Positions 35,963-46,061 of a stretch of 64,000 nucleotides of DNA are shown here, piece by piece. The position numbers and the translations under genes are program-made. Under the pieces are notes generated by a model. It saw only the letters and a list, made by a program, of their open reading frames with translations, ran no database searches and was not told the DNA's origin. The DNA lies in NCBI RefSeq assembly GCF_001975665.1, contig NZ_CP019419.1, positions 3,021,501 through 3,085,500 of the forward strand. The letters run 5' to 3'. Source of the DNA: Polaribacter reichenbachii. GTDB lineage: Bacteria; Bacteroidota; Bacteroidia; Flavobacteriales; Flavobacteriaceae. Within the stretch, counting starts at the first letter, position 1; each line of letters opens with the position of its first letter.

Positions 35963-38185
35963 TTACATTCTATTAACACGTTCTACTTTTTTAACGCCTT
36001 CTACTTTTAAAATACGCTTAATTAAGTTGTTTAGTTGCGAACTATTTTTAACACTTAAAGATATTTTACCGTCAAAAATTCCTTCATCACCAGATATATT
36101 TATTCTTTGTAAGTTAACGCCTTTACTATTTGTTATAATTCGAGTTACGTTATTTACAATACCTGAATGGTCTACACCACTCATTTGTAAAACAGCTTTA
36201 AAATCTTGTTTTGTAGAGTCAATCCACTTGGCTAACATAATTCTGTAAGCGTAATTAGATTGCAAAGAAATGGCATTTGGACAGTTTTTTTTATGAACTT
36301 TAATACCATCATTTATGGTTAAAAATCCAAAAACTTGATCACCAGGAATTGGGTTACAACATTTAGAAAGTGTGTAATCTAATTTTTCTTCTTCTTTACC
36401 AAAAACTAAAGCATCGTATTTGTTAGTAACTTCTTCTGAGTGGTCTTTTATATCTTCATGAGATGGACTTCTTCTTAATTTTGTTTTAAAGAAATTAAGA
36501 ATTGTACTATTTCTTTGATTAACAAAAGCTTTTAGTTGGGTATTGTCTAGAGCTCCATTACCAATTCTATAAAATAAATCGAAACTTGTTTTTAATTTAA
36601 AATAAACAACTAATTCGTTAATTGTTTTATCATTAAAAGCAATTTTTAAATGACGTAATTTTCTGGTTAAAATAGCTTTACCTTCTTCTGCAATTTGTTT
36701 TTCTTCGTCTTTTAAAGCAGTTCTAATTTTAGTTTTTGCTCTAGCAGTTATTACAAAGTCTAACCATCTTGCATTTGGTTTGTTTGTAGAACTTGTAATT
36801 ACTTCAATTTGATCTCCACTTTTTAAAATATGACTTAATGGTACTAATTTACCATTTACTTTTGCTCCTCTACATTTTAAACCAATGTCTGTATGAATTG
36901 AAAAAGCAAAATCTAAGGCAGATGCATCTTTTGGTAAAGATTTTAAATCTCCTTTTGGTGTAAAAACATAAATTTCTTTGGCATATAAATTTAATTTAAA
37001 ATCCTCTACAAAATCAACAGCATTCATATTGTGATTTTCTAAAGTCTCTTTTAATTTATTTAACCAGCCTTCTAAACCGCTTTCGTTTTTCTGATTTTGT
37101 TTGTATTTAAAGTGTGCTGCATAACCTTTTTCTGCAATTTCGTTCATTCTTTCAGAACGAATTTGTACTTCTACCCATTTTGCATCAGGACCAATAACTG
37201 TTATATGTAAGGCTTCGTAACCTGTAGATTTTGGCTGTGAAATCCAATCTCGTAGACGAGCAGGATTTGGTCTAAAATTATCTGTTACAATAGAATAGAT
37301 TTTCCAAGCATCGTGTTTTTCATCCTCTGAAATTGGTTTAAATACAATTCTGATCGCATATTTATCAAAAACTTCATCGAAAGTAACATTTTGCTTGCGC
37401 ATTTTTCTTCGGATAGAAAAAATAGATTTAAATCTTCCTTTTATTTCATAGGTAAAATTCTCTTTATCTAATCCGTTTTCTAAAGTTTTTGCAAAGCGAT
37501 TTAAGTAGTTTTGTTGCTCTTCTTTACTTTCTTTAATTTTTGTGATTATACTATTATAAACCTCTGGTTCAGTGTATTTTAATCCTAAATCTTCTAATTC
37601 TTGCTTAATGTTATATAAACCTAATCTATGTGCTAAAGGCGCATAAATATAAATGGTTTCTGATGCAATTTTTACTTGTTTATGAGCAGGCATTGCATCC
37701 ATAGTTTGCATATTGTGCAATCTGTCAGCTATTTTTATCAGAATAACTCTAACATCATCATGTAATGTTAAAAGCATTTTTCTGAAATTTTCTGCTTGTA
37801 TAGAAGCGTCTTGCTCTTTGTTTAAACGAGAAATTTTTGTGAGTCCGTTTACAATTCTTGCAATTGTTTCTCCAAACAATTGCTCCATATCATTTAAGGT
37901 ATAATCTGTATCTTCTACAACATCATGTAACAAAGCTGCAGCAATAGAAGTGGCACCCAAACCAATTTCCATAGCAACAATTTTTGCTACTGCAATTGGG
38001 TGGAAAATATATGGTTCGCCTGTTTTTCTACGCTGACTAGAATGTGCATCTACAGCAATTTCAAAGGCTTTTCTTATGAGTTCTTTATCTTCTTTAGATA
38101 ACACCTCATAAGTACCTTTTAGCAAATCTTTGTATCGATTTGCTATTTCCTTATTTTCTTCTTCTGGTGTTGCGTTATACTCCAT
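35963..38185 (-). CDS. Bifunctional (p)ppGpp synthetase/hydrolase (RelA/SpoT homologue)
   Basis: 740 residues in the usual order: HD hydrolase domain with GEPYIFHPIAVAKI and LLHDVVEDTDYT, synthetase domain (FDEVFDKYAIRIVF, GYEALHITV), TGS domain (KEIYVFTPKGDLKSLPKDA), helical/CC region with CCNPIPGD, and ACT domain at the end. Both the HD histidines/aspartate and the synthetase motifs look intact, so it should both make and degrade (p)ppGpp in the stringent response. Same strand as, and upstream of, the Fur-family gene (72-bp gap). Confidence 0.93.
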   Translation of the reverse strand: MEYNATPEEENKEIANRYKDLLKGTYEVLSKEDKELIRKAFEIAVDAHSSQRRKTGEPYIFHPIAVAKIVAMEIGLGATSIAAALLHDVVEDTDYTLNDMEQLFGETIARIVNGLTKISRLNKEQDASIQAENFRKMLLTLHDDVRVILIKIADRLHNMQTMDAMPAHKQVKIASETIYIYAPLAHRLGLYNIKQELEDLGLKYTEPEVYNSIITKIKESKEEQQNYLNRFAKTLENGLDKENFTYEIKGRFKSIFSIRRKMRKQNVTFDEVFDKYAIRIVFKPISEDEKHDAWKIYSIVTDNFRPNPARLRDWISQPKSTGYEALHITVIGPDAKWVEVQIRSERMNEIAEKGYAAHFKYKQNQKNESGLEGWLNKLKETLENHNMNAVDFVEDFKLNLYAKEIYVFTPKGDLKSLPKDASALDFAFSIHTDIGLKCRGAKVNGKLVPLSHILKSGDQIEVITSSTNKPNARWLDFVITARAKTKIRTALKDEEKQIAEEGKAILTRKLRHLKIAFNDKTINELVVYFKLKTSFDLFYRIGNGALDNTQLKAFVNQRNSTILNFFKTKLRRSPSHEDIKDHSEEVTNKYDALVFGKEEEKLDYTLSKCCNPIPGDQVFGFLTINDGIKVHKKNCPNAISLQSNYAYRIMLAKWIDSTKQDFKAVLQMSGVDHSGIVNNVTRIITNSKGVNLQRINISGDEGIFDGKISLSVKNSSQLNNLIKRILKVEGVKKVERVNRM

Positions 38186-38252
38186 AAATTCGATTAAAGA
38201 CTTCGTTTAAAACTTAAGTGAAGTTAGCAAATTAATTTTAACAGCCAAAGAA

Positions 38253-39485
38253 TTACTTTTCTAAATTTAGAATTCTTTGCAACAAAGTTGGATGTGAATA
38301 ATGCATAAAAACATAAGCAGGATGAGGCGTTAAATTACTTAAGCTATTTTTTGATAATTTTTTAAGTGATGTAATTAAAGGCAAACCTGCAAAGGTTTCT
38401 TTAGCATAATTATCTGCTTGATATTCGAATTTACGTGACATATAATTCATAAACAAACCTGTAATTTCTGATATTGGCGAATATAAAATTCCGAAAGCAA
38501 TTAAACCAATATGAAAACTTGGTATTGACACACTTAATGCTTCTGATAATACAGATGAGTTTATAAAAAGTGATAAAATAAATAAAGTTAATCCTGTGAG
38601 TAGGATAGAAGAACCCAAATTAAAAATGATATGTTTTCTTTTGTAATGCCCAACTTCGTGCGCTAAAACAGCAACAATTTCATCTGTTTCTAAGTCGTTT
38701 ATTAAAGTATCGAAAAGTGTAATTCTTTTTTGTGAACCAAATCCAGAAAAATAAGCGTTTGCTTTTGTAGATCTTTTAGAACCATCAATTACAAAGATAT
38801 TATTAAGTGTAAAACCAACTTTTGCTGCGTATTTTTCTATGGCTGATTTTAATTCTCCGTCTTCTAAAGGCGTTTGTTTGTTAAATAAAGGAACAATCAA
38901 TTTTGCATAAAACATATTCATAAACAAAGAAAAAACGGCAACTAAAATCCAAGCGTAAATCCAGAAATTTACTCCTGCAAATTGATAAAACCAAATGATA
39001 AGTGCTAAAATTCCTCCACCAATTATTGATGACATTAACCAACCTTTTAATTTATCTAACCAAAATGTTTTTTTTGTTGATTTGTTAAATCCAAATTTTT
39101 CTTCGATTACAAAAGTTTTGTAATATGAAAAAGGAGTTGTTAAAATATCTGAACCTAATAGTATAACCCCGAAGAAAATTAAAGCCACCAAAATTGGATG
39201 ATTTGTATAACTTCTTGCAAAATCATCTACCAATTTAAAACCATCTGCAAAAAAGAATGCCAAAGTTAAAGTAATTGAAAATGTTGATGTTAAGTTAGAA
39301 AATTTCTCGTTTATTTTCTTGTAGGCTTGTGACTTTTTATATTCTTCTTCGTCATAAACATCTGCTAATTTTTCTGGTATTTTATCATCAAAATGTTTCG
39401 CATTTAAAGCGTCTAAAATTTTATCAATAATAAAACTGATGATTATAATTGAAATTAGAATATAAAATAGAGTAGTGGGTTGCAT
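38253..39485 (-). CDS. M48 family CAAX-type membrane metalloprotease
   Basis: 410 residues with about seven transmembrane helices, an N-terminal CAAX-protease-1 type domain and the zinc site HEVGH (VAVLAHEVGHYKRKH), followed by the third ligand region FEYQADNYAKE. This is the Ste24-like M48A family, which cleaves membrane or prenylated proteins in eukaryotes; bacterial substrates are mostly unknown. The start overlaps the end of the ROK kinase gene, so they are one operon. Confidence 0.88.
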   Translation of the reverse strand: MQPTTLFYILISIIIISFIIDKILDALNAKHFDDKIPEKLADVYDEEEYKKSQAYKKINEKFSNLTSTFSITLTLAFFFADGFKLVDDFARSYTNHPILVALIFFGVILLGSDILTTPFSYYKTFVIEEKFGFNKSTKKTFWLDKLKGWLMSSIIGGGILALIIWFYQFAGVNFWIYAWILVAVFSLFMNMFYAKLIVPLFNKQTPLEDGELKSAIEKYAAKVGFTLNNIFVIDGSKRSTKANAYFSGFGSQKRITLFDTLINDLETDEIVAVLAHEVGHYKRKHIIFNLGSSILLTGLTLFILSLFINSSVLSEALSVSIPSFHIGLIAFGILYSPISEITGLFMNYMSRKFEYQADNYAKETFAGLPLITSLKKLSKNSLSNLTPHPAYVFMHYSHPTLLQRILNLEK

Positions 39486-40231
39486 TAATCTTTTAAATTT
39501 TTATGCGCATACATTGCAGCACCAATAATACCTGCATTATTTCTAAATTCGGCTACATTTATTTCGACATCTGTTTCTAGAAATTCTTTAAATTGATCGT
39601 ACTTTTTACTAATTCCACCACCTAAAATAATTAAACTTGGTGAGAAAACAATTCTGGTATATTCTAATAATTCATCAAAACGTAAAGCCCATTGTTTTAA
39701 TGTTAAATCTTCTTTTTTTCTGATAGAATCTGCTGTATAAAATTCAATAATTTTTCCATTAGAATGCAACATTTTACCCAACTCTAAATTAGGAATTAAA
39801 GTTCCGTTATAAAACAAACCAGAGCCAATACCTGTACCAATTGTAATTACAATTGTAACACCTTTTTGGTCTTTTCCAGCTCCTAAACTTACTTCTGCTA
39901 GTCCTGCTAAATCAGCATCATTACTTACATAAAAAGGAAGTTTAGTCGCTTTTTTAAAGAGTTTATCAACCTTAACATTTAACCATTTTTCGCTTAAATT
40001 ACCAGAATGAATACATTGCCCATCTACAATTGTTGTAGGAAAACTACAACCAACTGCTTTTTTCCAATTAAAATGTTCTACCATTTCTTTAACAACTTTT
40101 GCAACAGCTTCTGGAGTAGCAGGTTTTGGAGTATCGATTCTATGTCTTTCAGAAATTAATTCTCCTGTTTTAGTATCTACAATAGCAGCTTTTATTCCTG
40201 ATCCTCCAATATCAAACCCTAATATTTTCAT
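39485..40231 (-). CDS. ROK-family polyphosphate glucokinase-like sugar kinase
   Basis: 248 residues. N-terminal phosphate-binding motif [14 protein letters not shown], catalytic Asp in [12 protein letters not shown], adenosine motif [13 protein letters not shown] and late LIILGGGIS. The short length and the lack of the ROK zinc-binding CxCGxxGC motif match the PpgK (polyphosphate glucokinase) branch, which phosphorylates glucose with polyphosphate or ATP. That choice of donor is inferred. In operon with the M48 protease. Confidence 0.85.
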   Translation of the reverse strand: MKILGFDIGGSGIKAAIVDTKTGELISERHRIDTPKPATPEAVAKVVKEMVEHFNWKKAVGCSFPTTIVDGQCIHSGNLSEKWLNVKVDKLFKKATKLPFYVSNDADLAGLAEVSLGAGKDQKGVTIVITIGTGIGSGLFYNGTLIPNLELGKMLHSNGKIIEFYTADSIRKKEDLTLKQWALRFDELLEYTRIVFSPSLIILGGGISKKYDQFKEFLETDVEINVAEFRNNAGIIGAAMYAHKNLKD

Positions 40232-40346
40232 TTTTAATATTTTAAATTTATGATTTTTTATTCAGCGAATTTGCGAATATTACTTATCCTTCTAAAATAT
40301 ATTAAATTTTTAAAATTAAAGTAATAAAAAGCTGAATTGTTAGATT

Positions 40347-41141
40347 TTATTTAAACTTTCTTTGCCTTTTAGCTTCAAATATAACAATTGCTGCTGCAAC
40401 TGAAACATTCATAGAATCGATTTTACCTTGCATTGGTATATTTATGTTTTGAGTAGCTTTTTCTCTCCAAATTTCTGATAATCCAGTTGCTTCTGTACCT
40501 ACCACAATTGCCGAAGCTTTTGTATAATTTTCTTGATGATATTCGTTAGAATTCTGCAAGGTAGCAGCATAAATATCAATTTGATTATCTTGTAAATAAC
40601 TTATAATTTCTTCGGATGTTCCTGTTGCAATTTGATTTGTAAATAAACAACCAACACTAGAGCGAATTATATTTGAGTTGTACAAATCGCTTTTTGGATC
40701 TGCAATAAAAACAGCATCAATATTAGCAGCATCTGCCGTTCTTAACAAAGCACCAATATTACCTGGTTTTTCTATACTTTCTGCAACTAAAATTAAAGGG
40801 TTTTTATTTTTGAATTCAATATTATCCAAAGAAAAATTTTTAGAATTAGTTACAGCTATAATACCTTCTGTAGAATCTCTATATGCTAATTTTTGATAAA
40901 CTTCTTTTGATATTTTAATTCGATTAATATTCGAATTAAATAAAGTTAAAATTTCTTTTTCTGATATAATATCTTCATCAAAAAGAATGGTGTCAAAACT
41001 ATAATTAGATTCGATTGCTAGTGTAATTTCGCGTTTTCCTTCAACGATAAATAAACCTTGTTTTTTACGTTCTCTAGATTTCTCTTGAAGTTTTATTAGG
41101 TTTTTAACATAAGAGTTTTGAATGCTGGTAATTTCTTTCAT
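40347..41141 (-). CDS. SpoU/TrmH-family RNA 2'-O-methyltransferase
   Basis: 264 residues from MKEITSIQNSYVK at 41141, preferred over the start six codons upstream. An N-terminal substrate-binding domain (KEITSIQNSYVKNLIKL, RKKQGLFIVEGKREI) leads into the SPOUT knot: LVAESIEKPGNIGALLRTADA, AIVVGTEATGLSEIWRE and INIPMQGKIDSMNVSVAAAI are motifs 1-3. It methylates a ribose in rRNA or tRNA; the position is not readable. A -7 box TATATTTG ends 5 bp before the start codon (41147-41154, minus strand). Confidence 0.88.
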   Translation of the reverse strand: MKEITSIQNSYVKNLIKLQEKSRERKKQGLFIVEGKREITLAIESNYSFDTILFDEDIISEKEILTLFNSNINRIKISKEVYQKLAYRDSTEGIIAVTNSKNFSLDNIEFKNKNPLILVAESIEKPGNIGALLRTADAANIDAVFIADPKSDLYNSNIIRSSVGCLFTNQIATGTSEEIISYLQDNQIDIYAATLQNSNEYHQENYTKASAIVVGTEATGLSEIWREKATQNINIPMQGKIDSMNVSVAAAIVIFEAKRQRKFK

Positions 41142-41227
41142 TAATGCAAATATACCCAATTGTAGTGTTGTTTTTGAGTTGTTATTTAAATTATGTATGT
41201 AATGATTTTAACTAAAAAACTTTCATT

Positions 41228-41588
41228 ATGAAAAAAAATAAAATTACTTATTAATGTTAGTTTTTGTATTATTTTCAATTAGTTTAAGTACACAGAATGT
41301 TGATGGTCATAAATTTTATGAAACAGATAACAATGTTTCATTATATTATAAACAAACAGATTAGGAAGTTACTTTTTTGGGCAATTAATAAGCGATGTAA
41401 AATCTGTATATGTTAGAGTAAACAAGGTTAAAAGCCTTTATATAGAAGGTATAACAAGATCATAAATAGTAAATATAGGTTTTGTGAAATTTTGTAAAGC
41501 ATAGAATGGAGGAGGAGTGGATTTAGATGATTATGCTAAATTGATAAGCTGGAAATTTTCTAGTTGGCAATGGTTCAAAAAAAAATAA
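41228..41588 (+). pseudogene. Decayed gene for a small secreted protein
   Basis: Frames join into a coherent reading: ATG at 41228, MKKNKIT, a frameshift, then LLMLVFVLFSISLSTQNVDG (signal peptide), HKFYETDNNVSLYYKQTD followed by TAG. After a second frameshift in a T-run comes LISDVKSVYVRVNKVKSLYI EGITRS, then TAA, and further codons IVNIGFVKFCKA, TAG, then NGGGVDLDDYAKLISWKFSS and WQWFKKK to TAA at 41588. At least five disruptions, so non-functional as read. The signal sequence and repeated polar strands suggest a former small exported protein. Confidence 0.6.
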
Positions 41589-41614
41589 ATTACAACGCCT
41601 TCACTTTTGTAAAT

Positions 41615-41632
41615 ATACCTATAAGTAGGTAT
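41615..41632. promoter_or_regulatory. Orphan copy of the two-component palindrome
   Basis: ATACCTATAAGTAGGTAT is identical, base for base, to the operator at 20495-20512. No intact gene follows: downstream there are only a five-codon ORF (41714) and a strong palindromic terminator at 41747. The decayed gene ends 27 bp upstream. Either the controlled gene has been lost or a short untranslated RNA is made. Apart from the pseudogene, this site and the terminator, the spacer 41142-41796 shows nothing else. Confidence 0.6.
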
Positions 41633-41746
41633 TGTTTGAAAGTAAATTTAATTTGATATTTGAAGTGTAGTAGCCAATCAAGTTTTGTTTTGCATAATTT
41701 AAGGAAGGTTGTTATGAAAGAAAAGTAAAATTTAATTTGTTTAGAA

Positions 41747-41774
41747 AAAAAGGCTCGCATATGCGAGCCTTTTT
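41747..41774. terminator. Perfect palindromic terminator
   Basis: A 14-bp arm ending GGCTCGCAT pairs with ATGCGAGCC and T-runs, without a loop insert. Located 23 bp beyond the 3' end of the amidohydrolase gene, it can stop transcription in both directions. Confidence 0.85.
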
Positions 41775-41796
41775 GATGTATGAAAGAATTGAATTA

Positions 41797-43095
41797 CTAT
41801 TCAGTTTTGTATTTATTAGAATAACGTTTCCATAGTTTTGTTTGATGAGATTCTAAACTAATATCTCTACCTTGTATATATGCTTTTGTTAGTTGGTTGC
41901 TTCTCATATCTAAAGCATCACCTTCAGAAATAAATAATGTAGCGTCTTTACCAACTTCTAAAGTACCTGTTGTATCATCTATACCTAAAACTTTAGCTGA
42001 GTTAGATGTTATTAATTGCAAAGCAACTTCTTTATCTAAACCGTGAGCAGAAAAAGTACCTGCATAAAAAGGAAGATTTCTAGTATTCATACGTTCCATT
42101 TGCCCTTCCATACCAATACTTACTATTACTCCTTTATCAGTTAAGGTTTTTGCAATGGTATACGTATAATCGTAAGCATCATCTTCTGAATTTGGATTTC
42201 TGTGTGGTCTATTCAAAACAACAGGAATGTTATTTTTAACTAACAAATCTGTTACACTTTCAGAACCTTCACCACGAACAATAACAATATTATTAATTCC
42301 AGATGCTTTTGCAATTGTTATAGCATCTGTAATTTCTCTTGCTCCACTAACGTGGATGAATAATTTTTGAGAACCATTAAAAAGACCTTCCATTGCTTGA
42401 TATGGCAAATGCATTTTCTCTTTTTTACCAGCTAAATAAGTTTTAGCATCAGTAAAATAATCTTTAATTTTACTAGTGCTAGCAGCATATTTAGGATTAG
42501 GTTTTAATGCAGGATCTTCTCCTAGCCACCATCTACCACTTGTAAAACTACCAGGCCAATTCATATGAATTGCATCATCTACTTTAAGAGCAGCATCTTC
42601 CCAGTTCCAAGCATCTAATTGTACAATAGAAGAAGTACCAGAAATTGTACCACCTCTTGGTGTAATTTGTGCCATTAAAACTCCATTTGGTCTCATAGAC
42701 TCAACAACTTTACTTTCGGCATTGTATGCAATTAAACTTCTAATATGCGGATTAGAAATACCAATTTCTCTTTGATCATCACTTGCTTTTACAGCATCAA
42801 TTTCTACTAAACCTAAAGTTGAGTTTGCTGCTATAAAACCTGGGTAAACGTGTTTACCTTCTGCTTTTATAACTGTTCCTTGTCTTGCAATTTTCATCAT
42901 TGCAGAACCTACAAAAGTAATTTTACCATCATTAAACATTATTAACGAGTTTTCAATTACTTTACCATTACCTAAATGTGCAGTTGCACCTTCTATAGAA
43001 ATAGCTGTACTTTGATTATCTGCAGGTGTTTGTTGTGCGTTTACGTTTCCTAATACAAAGAAAAATAGTAAACTATATATTATTTTTTTCATCAT
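41797..43095 (-). CDS. Amidohydrolase-family protein without HxH metal motif
   Basis: 432 residues, signal peptide (ending GNVNAQQ; a second ATG one codon later is equally possible). The beta-sandwich start GNGKVIENSLIMFNDGKITFVG and the ending GTLEVGKDATLFISEGDAL are characteristic of amidohydrolases. However, the first metal motif, normally PGxIDxHxH, reads YPGFIAANSTLGL, and LFIHVSGAREI and other later sites lack the usual histidine/aspartate set. Probably not a metal hydrolase as read. Follows the larger amidohydrolase gene by 2 bp, so co-expressed; the two may form a complex. Confidence 0.75.
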   Translation of the reverse strand: MMKKIIYSLLFFFVLGNVNAQQTPADNQSTAISIEGATAHLGNGKVIENSLIMFNDGKITFVGSAMMKIARQGTVIKAEGKHVYPGFIAANSTLGLVEIDAVKASDDQREIGISNPHIRSLIAYNAESKVVESMRPNGVLMAQITPRGGTISGTSSIVQLDAWNWEDAALKVDDAIHMNWPGSFTSGRWWLGEDPALKPNPKYAASTSKIKDYFTDAKTYLAGKKEKMHLPYQAMEGLFNGSQKLFIHVSGAREITDAITIAKASGINNIVIVRGEGSESVTDLLVKNNIPVVLNRPHRNPNSEDDAYDYTYTIAKTLTDKGVIVSIGMEGQMERMNTRNLPFYAGTFSAHGLDKEVALQLITSNSAKVLGIDDTTGTLEVGKDATLFISEGDALDMRSNQLTKAYIQGRDISLESHQTKLWKRYSNKYKTE

Positions 43096-43097
43096 TT

Positions 43098-46061
43098 CTA
43101 GTTTTTATGTTCTTCTAAAGTATCACAGTGAAAATCTCTATCACCTCTTTTCATTGGAGCCTTAGTTTGACCACCACTTGTTTTTTCTTTTAACATCATC
43201 TTAATTAAAATACTTTTTTCTTCTTTAATTGCTTCACGTTTTTTAGCATCTTCAGCTCTATCAAAGAATACTTTTCCGTCGATAATTGTTTTTTCTACTT
43301 TAGCGTAAATAGACATAGGATGATTGTTCCATAAAACAACATCAGCATCTTTACCTACTTTAATACTACCTACTTTATCATCTATATGTAATAATTTTGC
43401 AGGATTAATAGTAACTGTTTTCCAAGCTTCTAATTCAGACATTCCTCCATATTTAATGGTTTTAGCAGCTTCTTGATTTAAACGACGAGACATTTCTCTA
43501 TCATCAGAATTTATAGCAACAGTAACACCAGCATTGTGCATAATTGCAGCATTGTAAGGTATTGCATCGTTAACTTCGTATTTATAAGCCCACCAATCAG
43601 AAAAAGTAGAACCACCAACTCCATGTTCTGCCATTTTATCAGCAACTTTATATCCTTCTAAAATGTGTGTAAAAGTGTTTATAGTAAAATCGAATTTGTC
43701 TGCAACTTTCATTAACATATTAATTTCTGATTGTACATAAGAATGGCAAGAAATAAAACGCTCTCCGTTTAAAATTTCGGCTAAAGTTTCCATTTCATCA
43801 TCTTTTCTATAAGGTTTACCACTTTTCTTTAAAGCATCGTATTCTTTTGCTCTTGTAAAATAGTCGATAAACATTTGCTCAACACCCATTCTTGTTTGTG
43901 GAAAACGAGTACCATTTCTACTTCTAGATTGTTTTACGTTTTCACCCAAAGCAAATTTTATAAATTTAGGAGTATCCTCATAAATCATAGACTCTGCATT
44001 TTCTCCCCATTTTAGTTTGATGATTGCAGAACGACCACCAATAGGATTTGCAGAACCGTGTAAAATCTGAGCAGATGTTGTACCACCTGAAATATTTCTA
44101 TAAATATTGATGTCTGTAGGATCTACAACATCTTCTATAGTAACTTCTGCTGATGAGTTTTGTGCACCTTCATTAATAGCAGATGCTGCAATATGAGAAT
44201 GCTCATCTACAATACCAGCAGTTAAATGTTTACCTGTACCATCAATAACAGTTGCTTTACTAGATTTTAAGTTTTTACCAATTTTAGATATTTTACCATC
44301 AACTAATAAAACATCTGTATTTTCTAGAATTCCTTCAGCTTCACTGGTCCAAACAGTTGTGTTTTTAATTAAAAGTGTTTCTGATTTTGGTTGTGTAAAG
44401 TTTCCAAAACCAATATTAGGATAACTAACAGGCATTACTGTAACAGCCTCATGAGATTTCTTTTTCTTTTCACCTTTTTTCTTACTTTCTTTTATTACTT
44501 TTTTACTTGCAGACCAAGTAGTCTCATTTCCTTGAGTATCGTAAGCAGTACCTTGCATTACGTTAGATGGATTTACAATTTTACCCATCATTCTAGTGTA
44601 ACCACTTTTTTCATTTAAGGTAATAGCAACCCAATCATCTTTAAAAGAAAACTTAGCGTTTACTTTTTCTTCTCCTATTTTAATAGTTCCAGACTGTTTA
44701 GCTCCTTTACCAGAAATGGTTAAATCGTAATTTTTATCATTAACAGAAAGCATATAAGTACCTGTAATGTCTTTGATATTCATATCATTAATTACATTTT
44801 TATCACCTTGTACCCAGTTTTCATACATTGTAGTTTTAGCGTCAAAAACATCACCAGAGGTAATTATAAAGTTTGCATAACTACCCCTTTTTAAATTTCC
44901 GATAGCAGAATTACCAATAATATTTGCAGGAATTGTAGTTAAAGCAGCTAAGGCTTTTTCTTTATCAAAACCATATTTAATTGCTTTTTGTAAATTTTTA
45001 TGAAAAGATTTAACTGATTTTAATTTATGTGTAGTTAAAGCGAAATTTACTCCATTTTTAGCAAGTACACTTAAATTTGATGGCTCTTGATTCCATTTAC
45101 GCATATCTTGTAAAGAAATTTGTTCTGCTAAAAGCGGATTAGAAACATCATAAGCAACACTAAAATTTATTGGAATAATAAAATTTGCATTAGTAGCTTT
45201 TATGTCTGCAACACGTTCGTATTCATCTCCAGAACCAACAATTGTATATTGTACAGAGAATTCATCTCCAACTTTATCTGCTCTTACAGCATCTAAATGG
45301 TTACCAGTTTCAAAGATTTGTACAAGATTCTTATTCTCATTAAAAGCTTCTAAAGCCAAATCTTTATTTTTCATATTACCTTTTGCATACCAATCTGCAT
45401 CATTATAAACTTGGCGTAATAAAGCCATTGCACCCATTCTAGAACTAGGATACATTTGTTTAGATTTTGCACTTTTTTGAAAAGATAAATATTGTGCAGA
45501 TTTAGTATCTAAAATTCTGTAAGCATTTGTGGAGTTAGGGTTTAAAGCAACCAGTAAACCATTTCCACGAACAATACCATCTTGTAAATGAGTGTTTACT
45601 ACTCCAAAACCTGCATCAATAAATCCTTTTGCTTTTTTTGAATCGAATTTAAACTCATCTATAGGGTCTGTTTCTGGTCTAATATGGTCGTTCCAATAAT
45701 AACCTTCTCTTTCAGAAGCATATTGTGCAGTACCAAATCTACCTCTTTGTCTTTTTGGAGCTTTTATTCCGAAATCAGAATAAATATCAATAAAAGAAGG
45801 ATAAATTGTTTTGCCTTCTAAATCTGTTGTTTGTGTGCCATTTGGAATTTTAACAGACTTACCAACAGCAACTACTTTACCATCTTTAATTAATAAAGTA
45901 CCTTTTTTTATAACTTCTGTAGGAGTTACATAAATGGTTGCATTGGTAAATGCATAAGTTGTGTTTTCGGTTGTTTTTACTCCAGCATCTGTTGGGAAGT
46001 AATCTTGTGCCTGTATGACCGAAAGCGACAAGAAAAAGAGTAAGGATAATAGTTTTTTCAT
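43098..46061 (-). CDS. Secreted double amidohydrolase-domain protein
   Basis: 987 residues from the signal peptide start MKKLLSLLFFLSLSVIQAQ at 46061, preferred over the in-frame start at 46106. Two amidohydrolase units in tandem. In the first (about 20-450) the metal site reads YPSFIDIYSDFGI with no HxH. In the second (about 590-950) the signature is intact: GIVDEHSHIAASAI, HSY, THILEG and NSDD. So one of the two modules should be metal-dependent. A linker of about 140 residues, rich in K and T, joins them. Together with the downstream gene this makes three amidohydrolase modules in one operon, only one with a full active site. Confidence 0.8.
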   Translation of the reverse strand: MKKLLSLLFFLSLSVIQAQDYFPTDAGVKTTENTTYAFTNATIYVTPTEVIKKGTLLIKDGKVVAVGKSVKIPNGTQTTDLEGKTIYPSFIDIYSDFGIKAPKRQRGRFGTAQYASEREGYYWNDHIRPETDPIDEFKFDSKKAKGFIDAGFGVVNTHLQDGIVRGNGLLVALNPNSTNAYRILDTKSAQYLSFQKSAKSKQMYPSSRMGAMALLRQVYNDADWYAKGNMKNKDLALEAFNENKNLVQIFETGNHLDAVRADKVGDEFSVQYTIVGSGDEYERVADIKATNANFIIPINFSVAYDVSNPLLAEQISLQDMRKWNQEPSNLSVLAKNGVNFALTTHKLKSVKSFHKNLQKAIKYGFDKEKALAALTTIPANIIGNSAIGNLKRGSYANFIITSGDVFDAKTTMYENWVQGDKNVINDMNIKDITGTYMLSVNDKNYDLTISGKGAKQSGTIKIGEEKVNAKFSFKDDWVAITLNEKSGYTRMMGKIVNPSNVMQGTAYDTQGNETTWSASKKVIKESKKKGEKKKKSHEAVTVMPVSYPNIGFGNFTQPKSETLLIKNTTVWTSEAEGILENTDVLLVDGKISKIGKNLKSSKATVIDGTGKHLTAGIVDEHSHIAASAINEGAQNSSAEVTIEDVVDPTDINIYRNISGGTTSAQILHGSANPIGGRSAIIKLKWGENAESMIYEDTPKFIKFALGENVKQSRSRNGTRFPQTRMGVEQMFIDYFTRAKEYDALKKSGKPYRKDDEMETLAEILNGERFISCHSYVQSEINMLMKVADKFDFTINTFTHILEGYKVADKMAEHGVGGSTFSDWWAYKYEVNDAIPYNAAIMHNAGVTVAINSDDREMSRRLNQEAAKTIKYGGMSELEAWKTVTINPAKLLHIDDKVGSIKVGKDADVVLWNNHPMSIYAKVEKTIIDGKVFFDRAEDAKKREAIKEEKSILIKMMLKEKTSGGQTKAPMKRGDRDFHCDTLEEHKN

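Noticed and set aside
41714..41728. Mini-ORF MKEK before the terminator
   Set aside because: Five codons, no Shine-Dalgarno pattern, no conservation visible.
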